DNA from: Sugiyamaella lignohabitans
Taxonomy: Eukaryota > Ascomycota > Dipodascomycetes > Dipodascales > Trichomonascaceae
Direction of reading: 5' to 3'
DNA length: 64,000 nucleotides
Assembly (NCBI RefSeq): GCF_001640025.1
Contig: NC_031672.1
Span: 4,588,001-4,652,000 of the forward strand
This document shows, piece after piece, positions 53,098-61,476 of the stretch (position 1 is the first letter of the stretch; every line of letters begins with the position of its first letter). The notes under the pieces were generated by a model that ran no database searches, was not told the DNA's origin, and worked only from the letters and a program-made list of their open reading frames with translations. The position numbers and the translations under genes were made by a program.

Positions 53098-54417
53098 ATG
53101 AGCACAGAAACAACGAAAGTACCGAAATGCCGCGAGCAAGTGCTTGCTGAGATATGGTACATAGTATCACATATGTTTTTCTTTGTGGCCACCGTCTTTC
53201 TTAGCGGTTTCAATGGACCAGGTGAACTAGATGACGAAGATAAAATTAGATTCTGGAACTGGATTGTGATAGCGGAAATAGTTCGCCCAGTCTCGATCTT
53301 CGTCCATATTTATATGAATACTCGTGTTGAAAAATACAGTCCAGAAATGCGAGTGTTTCGTGGTGCTCTCTTGGCCCGTGCAATGGATGTGGTCATGATC
53401 ATATGGTTTACAACCACTTTTGGGACTACTGAGATTATTGTCCGACCAGTGGCTTCTGTCATGAGGCAGGACTTGAAATACTTCATCTACACTTTATGGG
53501 GCGGGGTTGCAGCATATTTTGTTGTTGATGTGGTTCTATTTTTTACAACCAATTTTGGGACTACTGAGATTATTGTCATGAGGCAGGACTTGAAATACTT
53601 CATCTACACTTTATGGGGCGGAGTTGCAGCATATTTTGTTGTTGATGCGATTCGTTTATACAAGAGATGGACCTACTGGATCGATAGCAATGAACCTTTA
53701 TTAGATGGCAACGGTGAAATTGAGATGACTCAAAGACGAAAGAACTTGGCTCCTCTTAGACGGCGGGCTCAAATTGTCCTTTTAGGAGTGTTGGACTCGT
53801 TTCTCCCTACTATGCTCAATGAACCTTTATTATATGGCAGAGGTGAAATTAAGTTGACTCAAAGACAAAAGAACTTGGCTCCTCTTAGACGGCGGGCTCG
53901 AATTGTCCGTTTAGTAGTTTTGGCTTCGTATCTCCCTATATTCATTTTCAACAACTTTTTCGCTCTGTACTGTTTCCTATTGTTCCCTCCGGCCTACACT
54001 GTTCTGGTCATGTGTGGATACAGATCCATTGAAGCGTTCAAGTATACTTATAGAAAGGCACTTATACTAAGGGTTGTTTATCTTAGTTTTGATCTGGTGT
54101 TTAGCGTATGTTCGGGTACAGCTGCAGTGTATTTCTTGTCTCATCTAGTAAACCAGAAGACTTCGACAGATGCTGTTATGTATAAGTCGTTTGGAGTCTT
54201 CTGCTCTCTTTTTTGTGCCGAGTCAGTGGTCGCTGCACTTATAATTGCTTGCGAACTCCACAAATTCCGCCGCAATAAGGTTGCTTTTGAAGCTCTTCAG
54301 GAAGAAATCGCGGCTGAAATTGAAGCTATGAAACTTGCTGGCACCAGCAAGGAACTTGAAAACTTGAGTGCCGATGGTCCTTCTGCTCAGCGAGTACCTC
54401 TACTCTGCGAAAATTGA
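53098..54417 (+). CDS. Array membrane protein, copy 6, with two internal duplications
   Basis: 439 residues from the conserved ATG at 53098 (upstream in-frame ATG at 53047 as in copy 5). Carries the same 39-residue duplication as copy 5, again lacking RPVASV. A second duplication of about 40 residues repeats the loop and segment-5 approach (NEPLLYGRGEIKLTQRQKNL and LRRRARIVRLVVLAS). An extra A near 54412 shifts the end, so the protein stops at CEN instead of CEIEx. The frame is otherwise open, suggesting recent origin or selection, but normal folding is doubtful. Confidence 0.68.
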   Translation: MSTETTKVPKCREQVLAEIWYIVSHMFFFVATVFLSGFNGPGELDDEDKIRFWNWIVIAEIVRPVSIFVHIYMNTRVEKYSPEMRVFRGALLARAMDVVMIIWFTTTFGTTEIIVRPVASVMRQDLKYFIYTLWGGVAAYFVVDVVLFFTTNFGTTEIIVMRQDLKYFIYTLWGGVAAYFVVDAIRLYKRWTYWIDSNEPLLDGNGEIEMTQRRKNLAPLRRRAQIVLLGVLDSFLPTMLNEPLLYGRGEIKLTQRQKNLAPLRRRARIVRLVVLASYLPIFIFNNFFALYCFLLFPPAYTVLVMCGYRSIEAFKYTYRKALILRVVYLSFDLVFSVCSGTAAVYFLSHLVNQKTSTDAVMYKSFGVFCSLFCAESVVAALIIACELHKFRRNKVAFEALQEEIAAEIEAMKLAGTSKELENLSADGPSAQRVPLLCEN

Positions 54418-54497
54418 GGCTAGAGCCTCTTAACCAATATCTATTTATTACTTTTTTTTCTTTATTTAATAGATTTCTTATGTCGAACAACAGTATA

Positions 54498-54698
54498 CGC
54501 CTCCGGTGGCTGGGACTGCGCCCCAGACCCCCCGGCTCCTGCTTCGCAGGAGACTTCTGGGAGCGTCGAGGGAGCGGAGCAGCAGTCTCATCCGCCAACA
54601 GGCGCAATCAACAGTGAAAACCACGACTCTGACGCCCCGACTCGAGCGAAGCGAGAGGAGCCACGGGGTCTGGGGCGGAGCCCCAGCCGCCGGAGGCA
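54498..54698. repeat. GC palindrome element, full, after array copy 6
   Basis: GCCTCCGGTGGCTGGGAC through a right arm ending CCGCCGGAGGCA. Confidence 0.88.
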
Positions 54699-55126
54699 GA
54701 CCGGTAAGACTAGTAAGATGTTATCTGCCATATTCGAGTTCTTTTGGTATGTTACGGAACATTCGAGTCAAAAGAGTTGAAAGAAGATAGGGGGGATCTG
54801 ATTAGAGACAGTGGATAACAGATGTAGGAGTGGATGGAAGATGGAAGAGTTGATACCTTTGTTCTGTGGGTATGAGAAGAAATCAGTTGACTCAGTGAAT
54901 TAGCCCTATCAGCCCTTTTTGAGGTAAGAGATGAAATCAACGTTCGGCTTGTTTGCTTGTTTGTTTGTTCGCAGGTTTTGTTTATTTAATTTGTTATTTT
55001 CTGTTATTTATTGTCTTGTATGGGCATATGGTGTCAACGGTGCTGGCCCTTTTTCATCAATATTTCATTTTGCTCTCAAAAAATACTCAAGTACCCTATC
55101 CTCACACGGCCTTCGATGGTCCCAGC

Positions 55127-55184
55127 TGGTCCGCGAAGCGGAGCACAACCAGGGTCCGGGGCGGAGCCCCAGCCGCCGGAGGCA
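55127..55184. repeat. GC palindrome element, right half upstream of type A module 3
   Basis: GGTCCGCGAAGCGGAGC (one mismatch) plus right arm ending CCGCCGGAGGCA. Confidence 0.86.
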
Positions 55185-55234
55185 GACCCAACCACCCCCT
55201 GAGTACTATAGAGGAATATTCAGGGGTAGAGGGG

Positions 55235-55250
55235 TGCAGATCGATCTGCA
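55235..55250. repeat. 16-base palindrome
   Basis: TGCAGATCGATCTGCA, intact. Confidence 0.8.
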
Positions 55251-55303
55251 GAGTGGACTTATCAGAATGCATTTGCAGATGAACAGACCAGAGATAGACC
55301 GCG

Positions 55304-55708
55304 ATGGCGACCGTGACTTGAGACCACTGAAAGGGTCCGGACGTCGAAGTTTGGGATTGGACGATGAGCACTTGCTTATTTACTGTCTTTGGGCACGTTA
55401 TCAGTACACGGCCGGTTTGGCGGAACCGCAGTGCAGTAAGCGAAAGTGAGGTGATGGCTTGCAGCAACGGGTCTATAATCAAAACAAACAGTACATCGAC
55501 TTTAAAGTTAAAAAGGAACAGCGACTGGTAGAAAATAGACGTTAACTTGAACTTGAGCAAGGTGGAATGCGTAGACTCGACACTGTAGTTACGAACAAAC
55601 GGAGAAGAGAGGATAGTGACGAAAGTAATTAAAATCAGTACTTTTATATTAACTACGGTTGTCCTACAGAACAACAGAGAATCGTTAGTACGACAACAGA
55701 AGAAATGA
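55304..55708 (+). pseudogene. Type A gene relic 3
   Basis: As relics A1 and A2. An early frameshift (an extra T gives ACTTGAGACC) and later stops. STCLFTVFGHVISTRPVW and the charged tail are recognisable in different frames. Confidence 0.5.
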
Positions 55709-55731
55709 GGAATAATAGCTTTAAATAAACT

Positions 55732-55790
55732 GAACACCTTCATTATTAAAATAAATTGATGGAAGGTGTTTATAGACCTTCCAAGAATAA
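55732..55790. repeat. Hairpin-forming sequence after type A relic 3
   Basis: AACACCTTC and GAAGGTGTT as after relics A1 and A2. Confidence 0.6.
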
Positions 55791-56347
55791 GCTCTACGCG
55801 AATAATAGTGACGAATCATGAACAGATGACAATGTCATTAGGGCACTCGAAGTTAAGACTGCGAAAAGCCCACCGATCAGCAGTAAACGACAGAGAACAG
55901 ATATATTACTAATCATTACGAAACGTTGCTTCCAATAACCATATTGCTATCTGGAATGGTTAAGAACAGTGTCATCAATGGGGGACTGTTGACACTGGAT
56001 CATTATAAACATAATTTCAATTAGCTTGATAACCAACTGCTACAGAAGTAAGGCCTTTCCTCTTTCCAATTGGATAGAGGAAAAAGAAATCAGTAACAAT
56101 TTCTCTGACAAGAATAATTATCTGAGACTCAAAAGAAAATTCAGTTGAACTTTAATCGAAGTCGGTGTAAGGTCGAAGGGAAGCTATGTCTGACATTCGG
56201 CCCGCCGATCCCATTGACCACAGCTGCACCTCTTATAGTAAGTAATATTATCCCCTATTGTTATCGTTTCTCCACTAATGCCGAAATAGAGGCAGCATGC
56301 ATCGTTATCTGGCTCACGACTTCACGAGGATATATATCTGAAGAACA

Positions 56348-57430
56348 ATGAGCACAGAAACAACGAAAGAACCGAAATGCCGCGAGGAAGTGCTCGCTGA
56401 GAGATGGTCCATAGTATCATATGCGTTTTTCATTGTGGCTACCGTCTTTGCTGGCCGTTTTGATGGACCAGGAGAACTAGGTGACGAAGATAAAATTAGA
56501 TTCTGGAAATGGATTGTGATAGCGGAAATAGTTCGTCCAGTCTCGATCTTCGTCTATCTTTATATGAGTTCTCGTGCTGCAAAATACAGGCCAGGAATGC
56601 GAGCGTTTCGTGATGCTCACTTGATCCGTGCAATAAATGTGGTCATGATCATACTTTTGACAGCCAATTTTGGGACTACTGAGATTATTGTCCGACCAGT
56701 GGCTTCTGTCATGAGGCAGGACTTGAAATACTTCATCTACACTTTATGGGGCGGAGTTGCAGCATATTTTGTTGTTGATGCGATTCGTTTATACAAGAGA
56801 TGGACCTACTGGATCGATAGCAATGAACCTTTATTAGATGGCAACGGTGAAATTGAGATGACTCAAAGACAAAAGAACTTGGCTCCTCTTAGACGGCGGG
56901 CTCAAATTGTCCATTTAGGAGTTTTGGCTTCGTTTCTCCCTATGCTCATTTTCCGATACAACGTTTTCTCTCTTTACTGTCTCCTATTGCTCCCTCCGGC
57001 CAATACTGTTTTAGCCATGTGTGGATACAGATCCATGGAAGCGTTCAAGTGTACTTATGGAAACGCACTTATACGAAGGGTTGTTTATCTTAGTTTTGAT
57101 CTGGTGTTTAGCGTATGTTCGGGTACAGCTGCAGTGTATTTGTGGGCTCATCTAGTAAACCAGAAGACTTCGACAGATGCTGTGATGTATAAGTCGTTTG
57201 CAGTTTTCTTTTCTCTTTTAAGTGCCGAGTCAGTGGTCGCTGCAGTTATAATTGCTTGCGAACTCCACGAATTCCGCCGCAATAAGGTTGCTTTTGAAGC
57301 TCTTCAGGAAGAAATCGCGGCTGAGATTGAAGCTATGAAACTTGCTGGCACCAGCAAGGAACTTGAAAACTTGAGTGCCGATGGTCCTTCTGCCCAGCGA
57401 GTACCTCTACTCTGCGAATTTGAGATTTGA
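56348..57430 (+). CDS. Array membrane protein, copy 7
   Basis: 360 residues, last gene of the array, without the duplications of copies 5 and 6. Its middle (AIRLYKRWTYWIDSNEPLL, LRRRAQIVHLGVLASFLP) is closest to copy 6, whereas its C-terminus (FFSLLSAESVVAA, end CEFEI) and 3' flank match copy 1 at the other end of the array. That mosaic points to gene conversion. Its leader holds a 14-codon upstream ORF (ATG at about 56297, stop TGA) that in copies 5 and 6 is fused in frame. Function unknown. Confidence 0.8.
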   Translation: MSTETTKEPKCREEVLAERWSIVSYAFFIVATVFAGRFDGPGELGDEDKIRFWKWIVIAEIVRPVSIFVYLYMSSRAAKYRPGMRAFRDAHLIRAINVVMIILLTANFGTTEIIVRPVASVMRQDLKYFIYTLWGGVAAYFVVDAIRLYKRWTYWIDSNEPLLDGNGEIEMTQRQKNLAPLRRRAQIVHLGVLASFLPMLIFRYNVFSLYCLLLLPPANTVLAMCGYRSMEAFKCTYGNALIRRVVYLSFDLVFSVCSGTAAVYLWAHLVNQKTSTDAVMYKSFAVFFSLLSAESVVAAVIIACELHEFRRNKVAFEALQEEIAAEIEAMKLAGTSKELENLSADGPSAQRVPLLCEFEI

Positions 57431-57509
57431 GTCTCTTAACCACTATCTATGATTTTTATTACTTTTTTTTCTTTATTTAACAGATTTATTGTGTCGAACA
57501 ACAGTAGAC

Positions 57510-57709
57510 GGCTCCGGCGGCTGGGACTGCGCCCCAGACCCCCCGGCTCCTGCTTCGCAGGAGACTTCTGGGACCGTCGAGGGAGCGAGCAGCAGTCTCA
57601 TCCGCCGACAGGCGCCATCAACAGTGAAAACCACGACTCCCGACGCCCCGACTCGAGCGAAGCGAGAGGAGCCACGGGGTCTGGGGCGGAGCCCCATCCG
57701 CCGGAGGCA
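57510..57709. repeat. GC palindrome element, full, right boundary of the array
   Basis: GGCTCCGGCGGCTGGGAC through a right arm ending CCGCCGGAGGCA. After it the common spacer is absent. Confidence 0.88.
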
Positions 57710-57789
57710 GACCCCACGACGGCCACTCTGGTCTATACTTCAAATAATAATATCAACTCGCGGAGATAGTATTTGCCGAAAGTGCCAAG

Positions 57790-57872
57790 ATCCAACGGTT
57801 CGCTGCAGGGGCATGAGATCCAATGCACAGGAATAACGGTTCATTACAGGGCATGAGATCCAACGCAGGGGT
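57790..57872. repeat. Two-copy direct repeat (about 40 bases)
   Basis: AACGGTTC, then CAGGGGCATGAGATCCAA, occurs twice with a few substitutions. Confidence 0.7.
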
Positions 57873-58162
57873 CTATCGGTTTTGCAGTATGAGCATCCTC
57901 ACATTTGCGTGGCCGAATATGGCTTGGCCGGTTAAAATATTAAATGCTGAGAACTGGCTAGGAAACAGGAATGTTGTTGAAATGGGTGCAATTCAATTAA
58001 CAGGCTGAAGCAGATGTTCGTGGCAACTACCGTTAGCCAAAAGCAAACAGAGACCAGGGATCCAGCTGCTAGAAACAGATGCACCCTTTGTAAACCCAGC
58101 ACCAAACCATCACAGAAAGGACTACAATACTCTTCAGGTCAGAACTGTCAATCTTAGCAAAC

Positions 58163-58213
58163 TTCCGCGAAGCAGAAGCAACGGGGCCTCGGGCAGCGCC
58201 CCAGCCGTCGGAG
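58163..58213. repeat. Decayed GC palindrome, right half
   Basis: TTCCGCGAAGCAGAAGCAAC, GGGCAGCGCCCCAGCCGTCGG and a truncated end. Clearly related but heavily mutated. Confidence 0.65.
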
Positions 58214-58295
58214 AAAAACCCCCCCTCCCCACCAGGTTACCCTAAATAACATATATTAGACACAAAGTAGCATGAAAAGAATCATCAACGAGGGG

Positions 58296-60575
58296 TTATT
58301 TGCCCTCAGCACTGGCATGACTGCCAGCATTTATTGCTTGAGACAAAGTCTGGCGGTTTGTTCCCACACCACGGCCCCGTCGTCCAACATGTGCAACATG
58401 AGGGGGGAGAGAAGCCGAGGCAGCAGCCGCAAGCGCGGTGACATCGTCTTCAGGCTGAGGTTCGGTGACCACCGCACCTTCAGGGTCTTCATGATGCACG
58501 TCAGCTACATCAGCAACTCCAGTTGTAGCGATCTGAGAATCCGCGGCAGCAGCAGCCTGGTCAGCAGCAGCATTGGCAGCAGCTACAACGGCAGCCATTT
58601 CACGATCGCTCTGTTCTTGTTTCTCCTTTAGCTCAGTATCGACATCGGCCATTGACAGTAAAGTAGGTTCTTTATCGGTCAAAATAGCATCAGTTATAGT
58701 CACAGAACGACCCTTTGGTCCATTCTGTAACACCACCCGTCCAGCATCGACCTTCCATTCGGTTGGTCGTGCAGTTTGGGCACATCGTTCACAGTGTTCA
58801 ACGAAATGTTTTGGCGATGGGAACATTTTCTGGCATAATCGACACCAGCCACTCTCCGACTGTTTGAATTGAACAAAGTGCACCAGTCGTAAATGACGTT
58901 TCAGCACGTCCAGACGGTTGAAAGCACCACCATTTCTATGACATGTAGGGTCTGCTTGCCAGTATGGACAGTGGAAAGTGGGTTTTTGGTGCGATCTCAT
59001 GTGACGACGTTGGTCAGATAGTCTTGAAAACGACCAGTGACATCCTTCAAAAGTACATGGATACCTTCTTCCTTCAGTGGTGACGCCAGGAGCCGGTCGG
59101 ATTCCTTCATCTTCTTCATTTTCTTCATTAGCAGGAGTCCAGCGCTTTCGTTTCGTTCCTTTTCCTTTGGTAGTACCTGTTGGAGATGGTTGAGTGACGA
59201 TACCACCAGGAAGAGGTAAACCATTAGCAGCAGCAGCAGCTACATTGCTAAACGCTTCAGCCAGTTCAGGATGTTGAGTGGGATCGAAAAATGGATATAT
59301 AGGGAAGCCGGCCGTGGCATCAGCACCAGTTCCGGGACTACCAGCGGTTGGAGGTCTAGCATAGGGGAAAAAATTCTTGGCCCCAGGACCAGTTGGCATT
59401 GGAAACATGGGATACATTGGTGGAGCACCAGGACTTCCAGCGGCCGCGGCTGCCGCTGCTGCTGCAGCGGCAGCAGCTACAGCAGCAGGACTAGCACCGG
59501 CTGTAGCAGCAACTCCACCGGCACCTGGCGCTGTAGTACCAGTGCCAGCACCTGGTTGACCAGGAATGCCATAGAAATACGGATATCCAAATCCATATGG
59601 AGGTGGATAAGGGAATTGATTAGGAGCAGCAGGTTGAGTAGCAGATGCATCTGACCCTTCTTTTCCAGCCTCTACTGCAGTTCCAGTAGTAGCAGCAGCG
59701 GCAGTAGAATTTGTGGTGGAAGTTCCATCTTTGGTTTCACCGTCTTTTCCCGCGCCAGCTCCATTTGAAGCAGAGGCAGCAGCAGAGGCAGCAGCTTCAA
59801 TCACGGCCTGAAACTCGGGAGGATATGGAAATGGAGGATATCCGAAATATGGGAACTGGTGTCTAGCAGCAGCAGCGGCTGCCGCGGCTGCTGCTACCTG
59901 TTGAGCAGTAGCCTCTTCTCCAACCAGCTCTTCACCAGTAGCAGTTGTAGCAGGAGCCTCGGCAGCAACAGTGGCATCAGTAGCCGGACCAGTTTCACCA
60001 GCACTTGTAGCATCTGCACCAGCACCAGTAATAGCTGGATCAGTCACTGCCGAGATATCATCTGCTTCTTTTTTAACATCCGTGACATCAGTATTTGGTT
60101 CAGCAGATGGTCCTGACAAATCGGAACCATTAGCTTCAGAGACAGCAGCAACCGATGTAGCACCAGCAGCTACTGCCCCATCAGAACCAATACTATCCGC
60201 CTGTTCAGATCCAGCAGCCTTTTCTACCGAATCAGCACTTTCTTTAGTACCCGTAGTTTCGGAAGCAGCCGACGGGATTTCTTCAGAAGCTGCTCCATCT
60301 ACAGTTGCAGCTGCAGCAGTCTCGACAATAGCGCCAGCAGCAACATCAGCAGTGGCCCGAGCAACATCGTCGTCGCCATCTGCTGAGACCCCGACCGCGA
60401 CATCATGCGAGCCAGATTTTTCTGGTCCACTGGCTCCATTGTCATTCTCGTTATCTTCATACACAGCATCAACAGAGTCTTTTGCGACTAGCGCATCATC
60501 GACGTTGTTATTATCATTTTCGTTTTCATGATCGTTCTCTTCAGCGAACTTGGAATTGGTCTTCTTGCGACCCAT
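58296..60575 (-). CDS. STP-like C2H2 zinc finger transcription factor
   Basis: Nuclear regulator of 759 residues. Three fingers at about residues 503-600: CTFEGCHWSFSRLSDQRRH; a long second finger CPYWQADPTCHRNGGAF with NRLDVLKRHLRLVHF; and CRLCQKMFPSPKHFVEHC. The extended second finger with an xCHxxGGF core followed by a lone CxxC finger is the signature of the yeast Stp1-Stp4 family (amino-acid sensing and tRNA/permease gene control). The N-terminal 430 residues are acidic and Ala/Gly/Pro-rich with long poly-Ala runs, so length may vary between strains. A basic KGKGTKRKR stretch just before the fingers is a likely nuclear signal. I see no convincing SPS-type N-terminal cleavage motif. Start ATG 60575. 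Which STP paralogue it matches is undetermined. Confidence 0.82.
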   Translation of the reverse strand: MGRKKTNSKFAEENDHENENDNNNVDDALVAKDSVDAVYEDNENDNGASGPEKSGSHDVAVGVSADGDDDVARATADVAAGAIVETAAAATVDGAASEEIPSAASETTGTKESADSVEKAAGSEQADSIGSDGAVAAGATSVAAVSEANGSDLSGPSAEPNTDVTDVKKEADDISAVTDPAITGAGADATSAGETGPATDATVAAEAPATTATGEELVGEEATAQQVAAAAAAAAAARHQFPYFGYPPFPYPPEFQAVIEAAASAAASASNGAGAGKDGETKDGTSTTNSTAAAATTGTAVEAGKEGSDASATQPAAPNQFPYPPPYGFGYPYFYGIPGQPGAGTGTTAPGAGGVAATAGASPAAVAAAAAAAAAAAAAGSPGAPPMYPMFPMPTGPGAKNFFPYARPPTAGSPGTGADATAGFPIYPFFDPTQHPELAEAFSNVAAAAANGLPLPGGIVTQPSPTGTTKGKGTKRKRWTPANEENEEDEGIRPAPGVTTEGRRYPCTFEGCHWSFSRLSDQRRHMRSHQKPTFHCPYWQADPTCHRNGGAFNRLDVLKRHLRLVHFVQFKQSESGWCRLCQKMFPSPKHFVEHCERCAQTARPTEWKVDAGRVVLQNGPKGRSVTITDAILTDKEPTLLSMADVDTELKEKQEQSDREMAAVVAAANAAADQAAAAADSQIATTGVADVADVHHEDPEGAVVTEPQPEDDVTALAAAASASLPPHVAHVGRRGRGVGTNRQTLSQAINAGSHASAEGK

Positions 60576-60638
60576 TTTGAAATAATCCAGCCTGAATTCC
60601 AGTTAGCGACCGACAACCAGCTATCAGGGGTGGGGGTG

Positions 60639-60778
60639 TGCCTCCGGCGGCTGGGGCTCCGCCCCAGACCCTGGTTGCTCCTGCTTCGCAGGAGATTTTG
60701 GGGGTTCGCCCGAGAAACGACTCGAACGAAGGGAGAGGATCAACGGGGTCAGGGACGGAGCCCCAACCGCCTGAGGCA
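60639..60778. repeat. GC palindrome element, full, older copy
   Basis: Left arm TGCCTCCGGCGGCTGGGG intact. The right arm is mutated (CAGGGACGGAGCCCCAACC) and ends CCTGAGGCA. Confidence 0.88.
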
Positions 60779-61224
60779 GAACCTCCCCCATCCAAGACCA
60801 CCACACCCGAATCGATTTCATCGACACTGACAAGTTCGTGGTTCGTGACCCGGAGCCGCAAGTGGGTTCGTCGCGTCTCGCAACCGCACACGCCGCTTGG
60901 TCATCCCGGGTCGCGACCAACAACAGCAGAATCCCATAGTTCGTAATCACAAAAAAAGCATAAAACACATCCACCACACAAACACGACTCGGGCTATCCA
61001 AAGACGTCCCTCCCACCCCGAAACTCCTCCGAAAACTCACTTTTTAGCCAACCAAAACACCCGCGAAATACAAGGAAAGGCTCAATACGCCGCGTGAGGC
61101 AAGTAGTGTCGGGAAGTTAGAAGTAATTGGAAGAGAAAAACCGTGAAGCCGCCTGGGGCTGACCCGCTTATAAATGATTTCCATGTAACCTTACCCTTGA
61201 CCTGTACCCTTGCCCAGGCCGATG

Positions 61225-61362
61225 GGCCTCCGGCCGGCTGGGGCTCCGCCCCAGACCCCGCTGCTCCTCTTGCTGCGCTCGAGTCGTTCCGTCGACGGTC
61301 CCAGCCGCTCCGCGAAGCGGAGCACAACCAGGGTCTGGGGCGGAGCCCCAGCCGCCGGAGGC
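61225..61362. repeat. GC palindrome element, full
   Basis: GCCTCCGGCCGGCTGGGG (one extra base) to CCGCCGGAGGC, with GCTCCGCGAAGCGGAGC in the right half. Confidence 0.88.
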
Positions 61363-61476
61363 CGACCCCCGCCGGGAGACCCCCGCCACCCCCTGCATGC
61401 GCCGCACATAATCTACCCCACAGTCAAGCCAGCTGATAAGGAAGAGAGGAGAAAGGGTGGAATCAGAGCAGCAGCA

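Larger units (their letters stand above)
54418..56347. other. Array spacer 7 (with type A module)
   Basis: Full GC palindrome, common spacer, half palindrome, 16-base palindrome, type A relic, hairpin and leader, in the order of spacers 3 and 5. Confidence 0.7.
57431..58295. other. Right flank of the array
   Basis: Full GC palindrome, the flank sequence also found at 44878-44957, a two-copy direct repeat (57790-57872), then unique sequence and a decayed palindrome. Convergent spacer to the STP-like gene. No gene seen. Confidence 0.65.
60576..61476. other. Divergent promoter region STP-like gene / EEP hydrolase
   Basis: About 900 bases with two full GC palindromes, one 64 bases before the STP-like ATG and one about 115 bases before the hydrolase ATG. 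No gene seen. Confidence 0.65.

Noticed and set aside
37510..57709. Regularly spaced repeats considered as a CRISPR-like array
   Set aside because: Units are kilobases long, contain full genes and the genome is eukaryotic; this is tandem gene duplication.
59971..60531. 186-codon ORF opposite the STP-like gene
   Set aside because: Antisense of the poly-Ala region; such GC-rich triplet runs are open in several frames.
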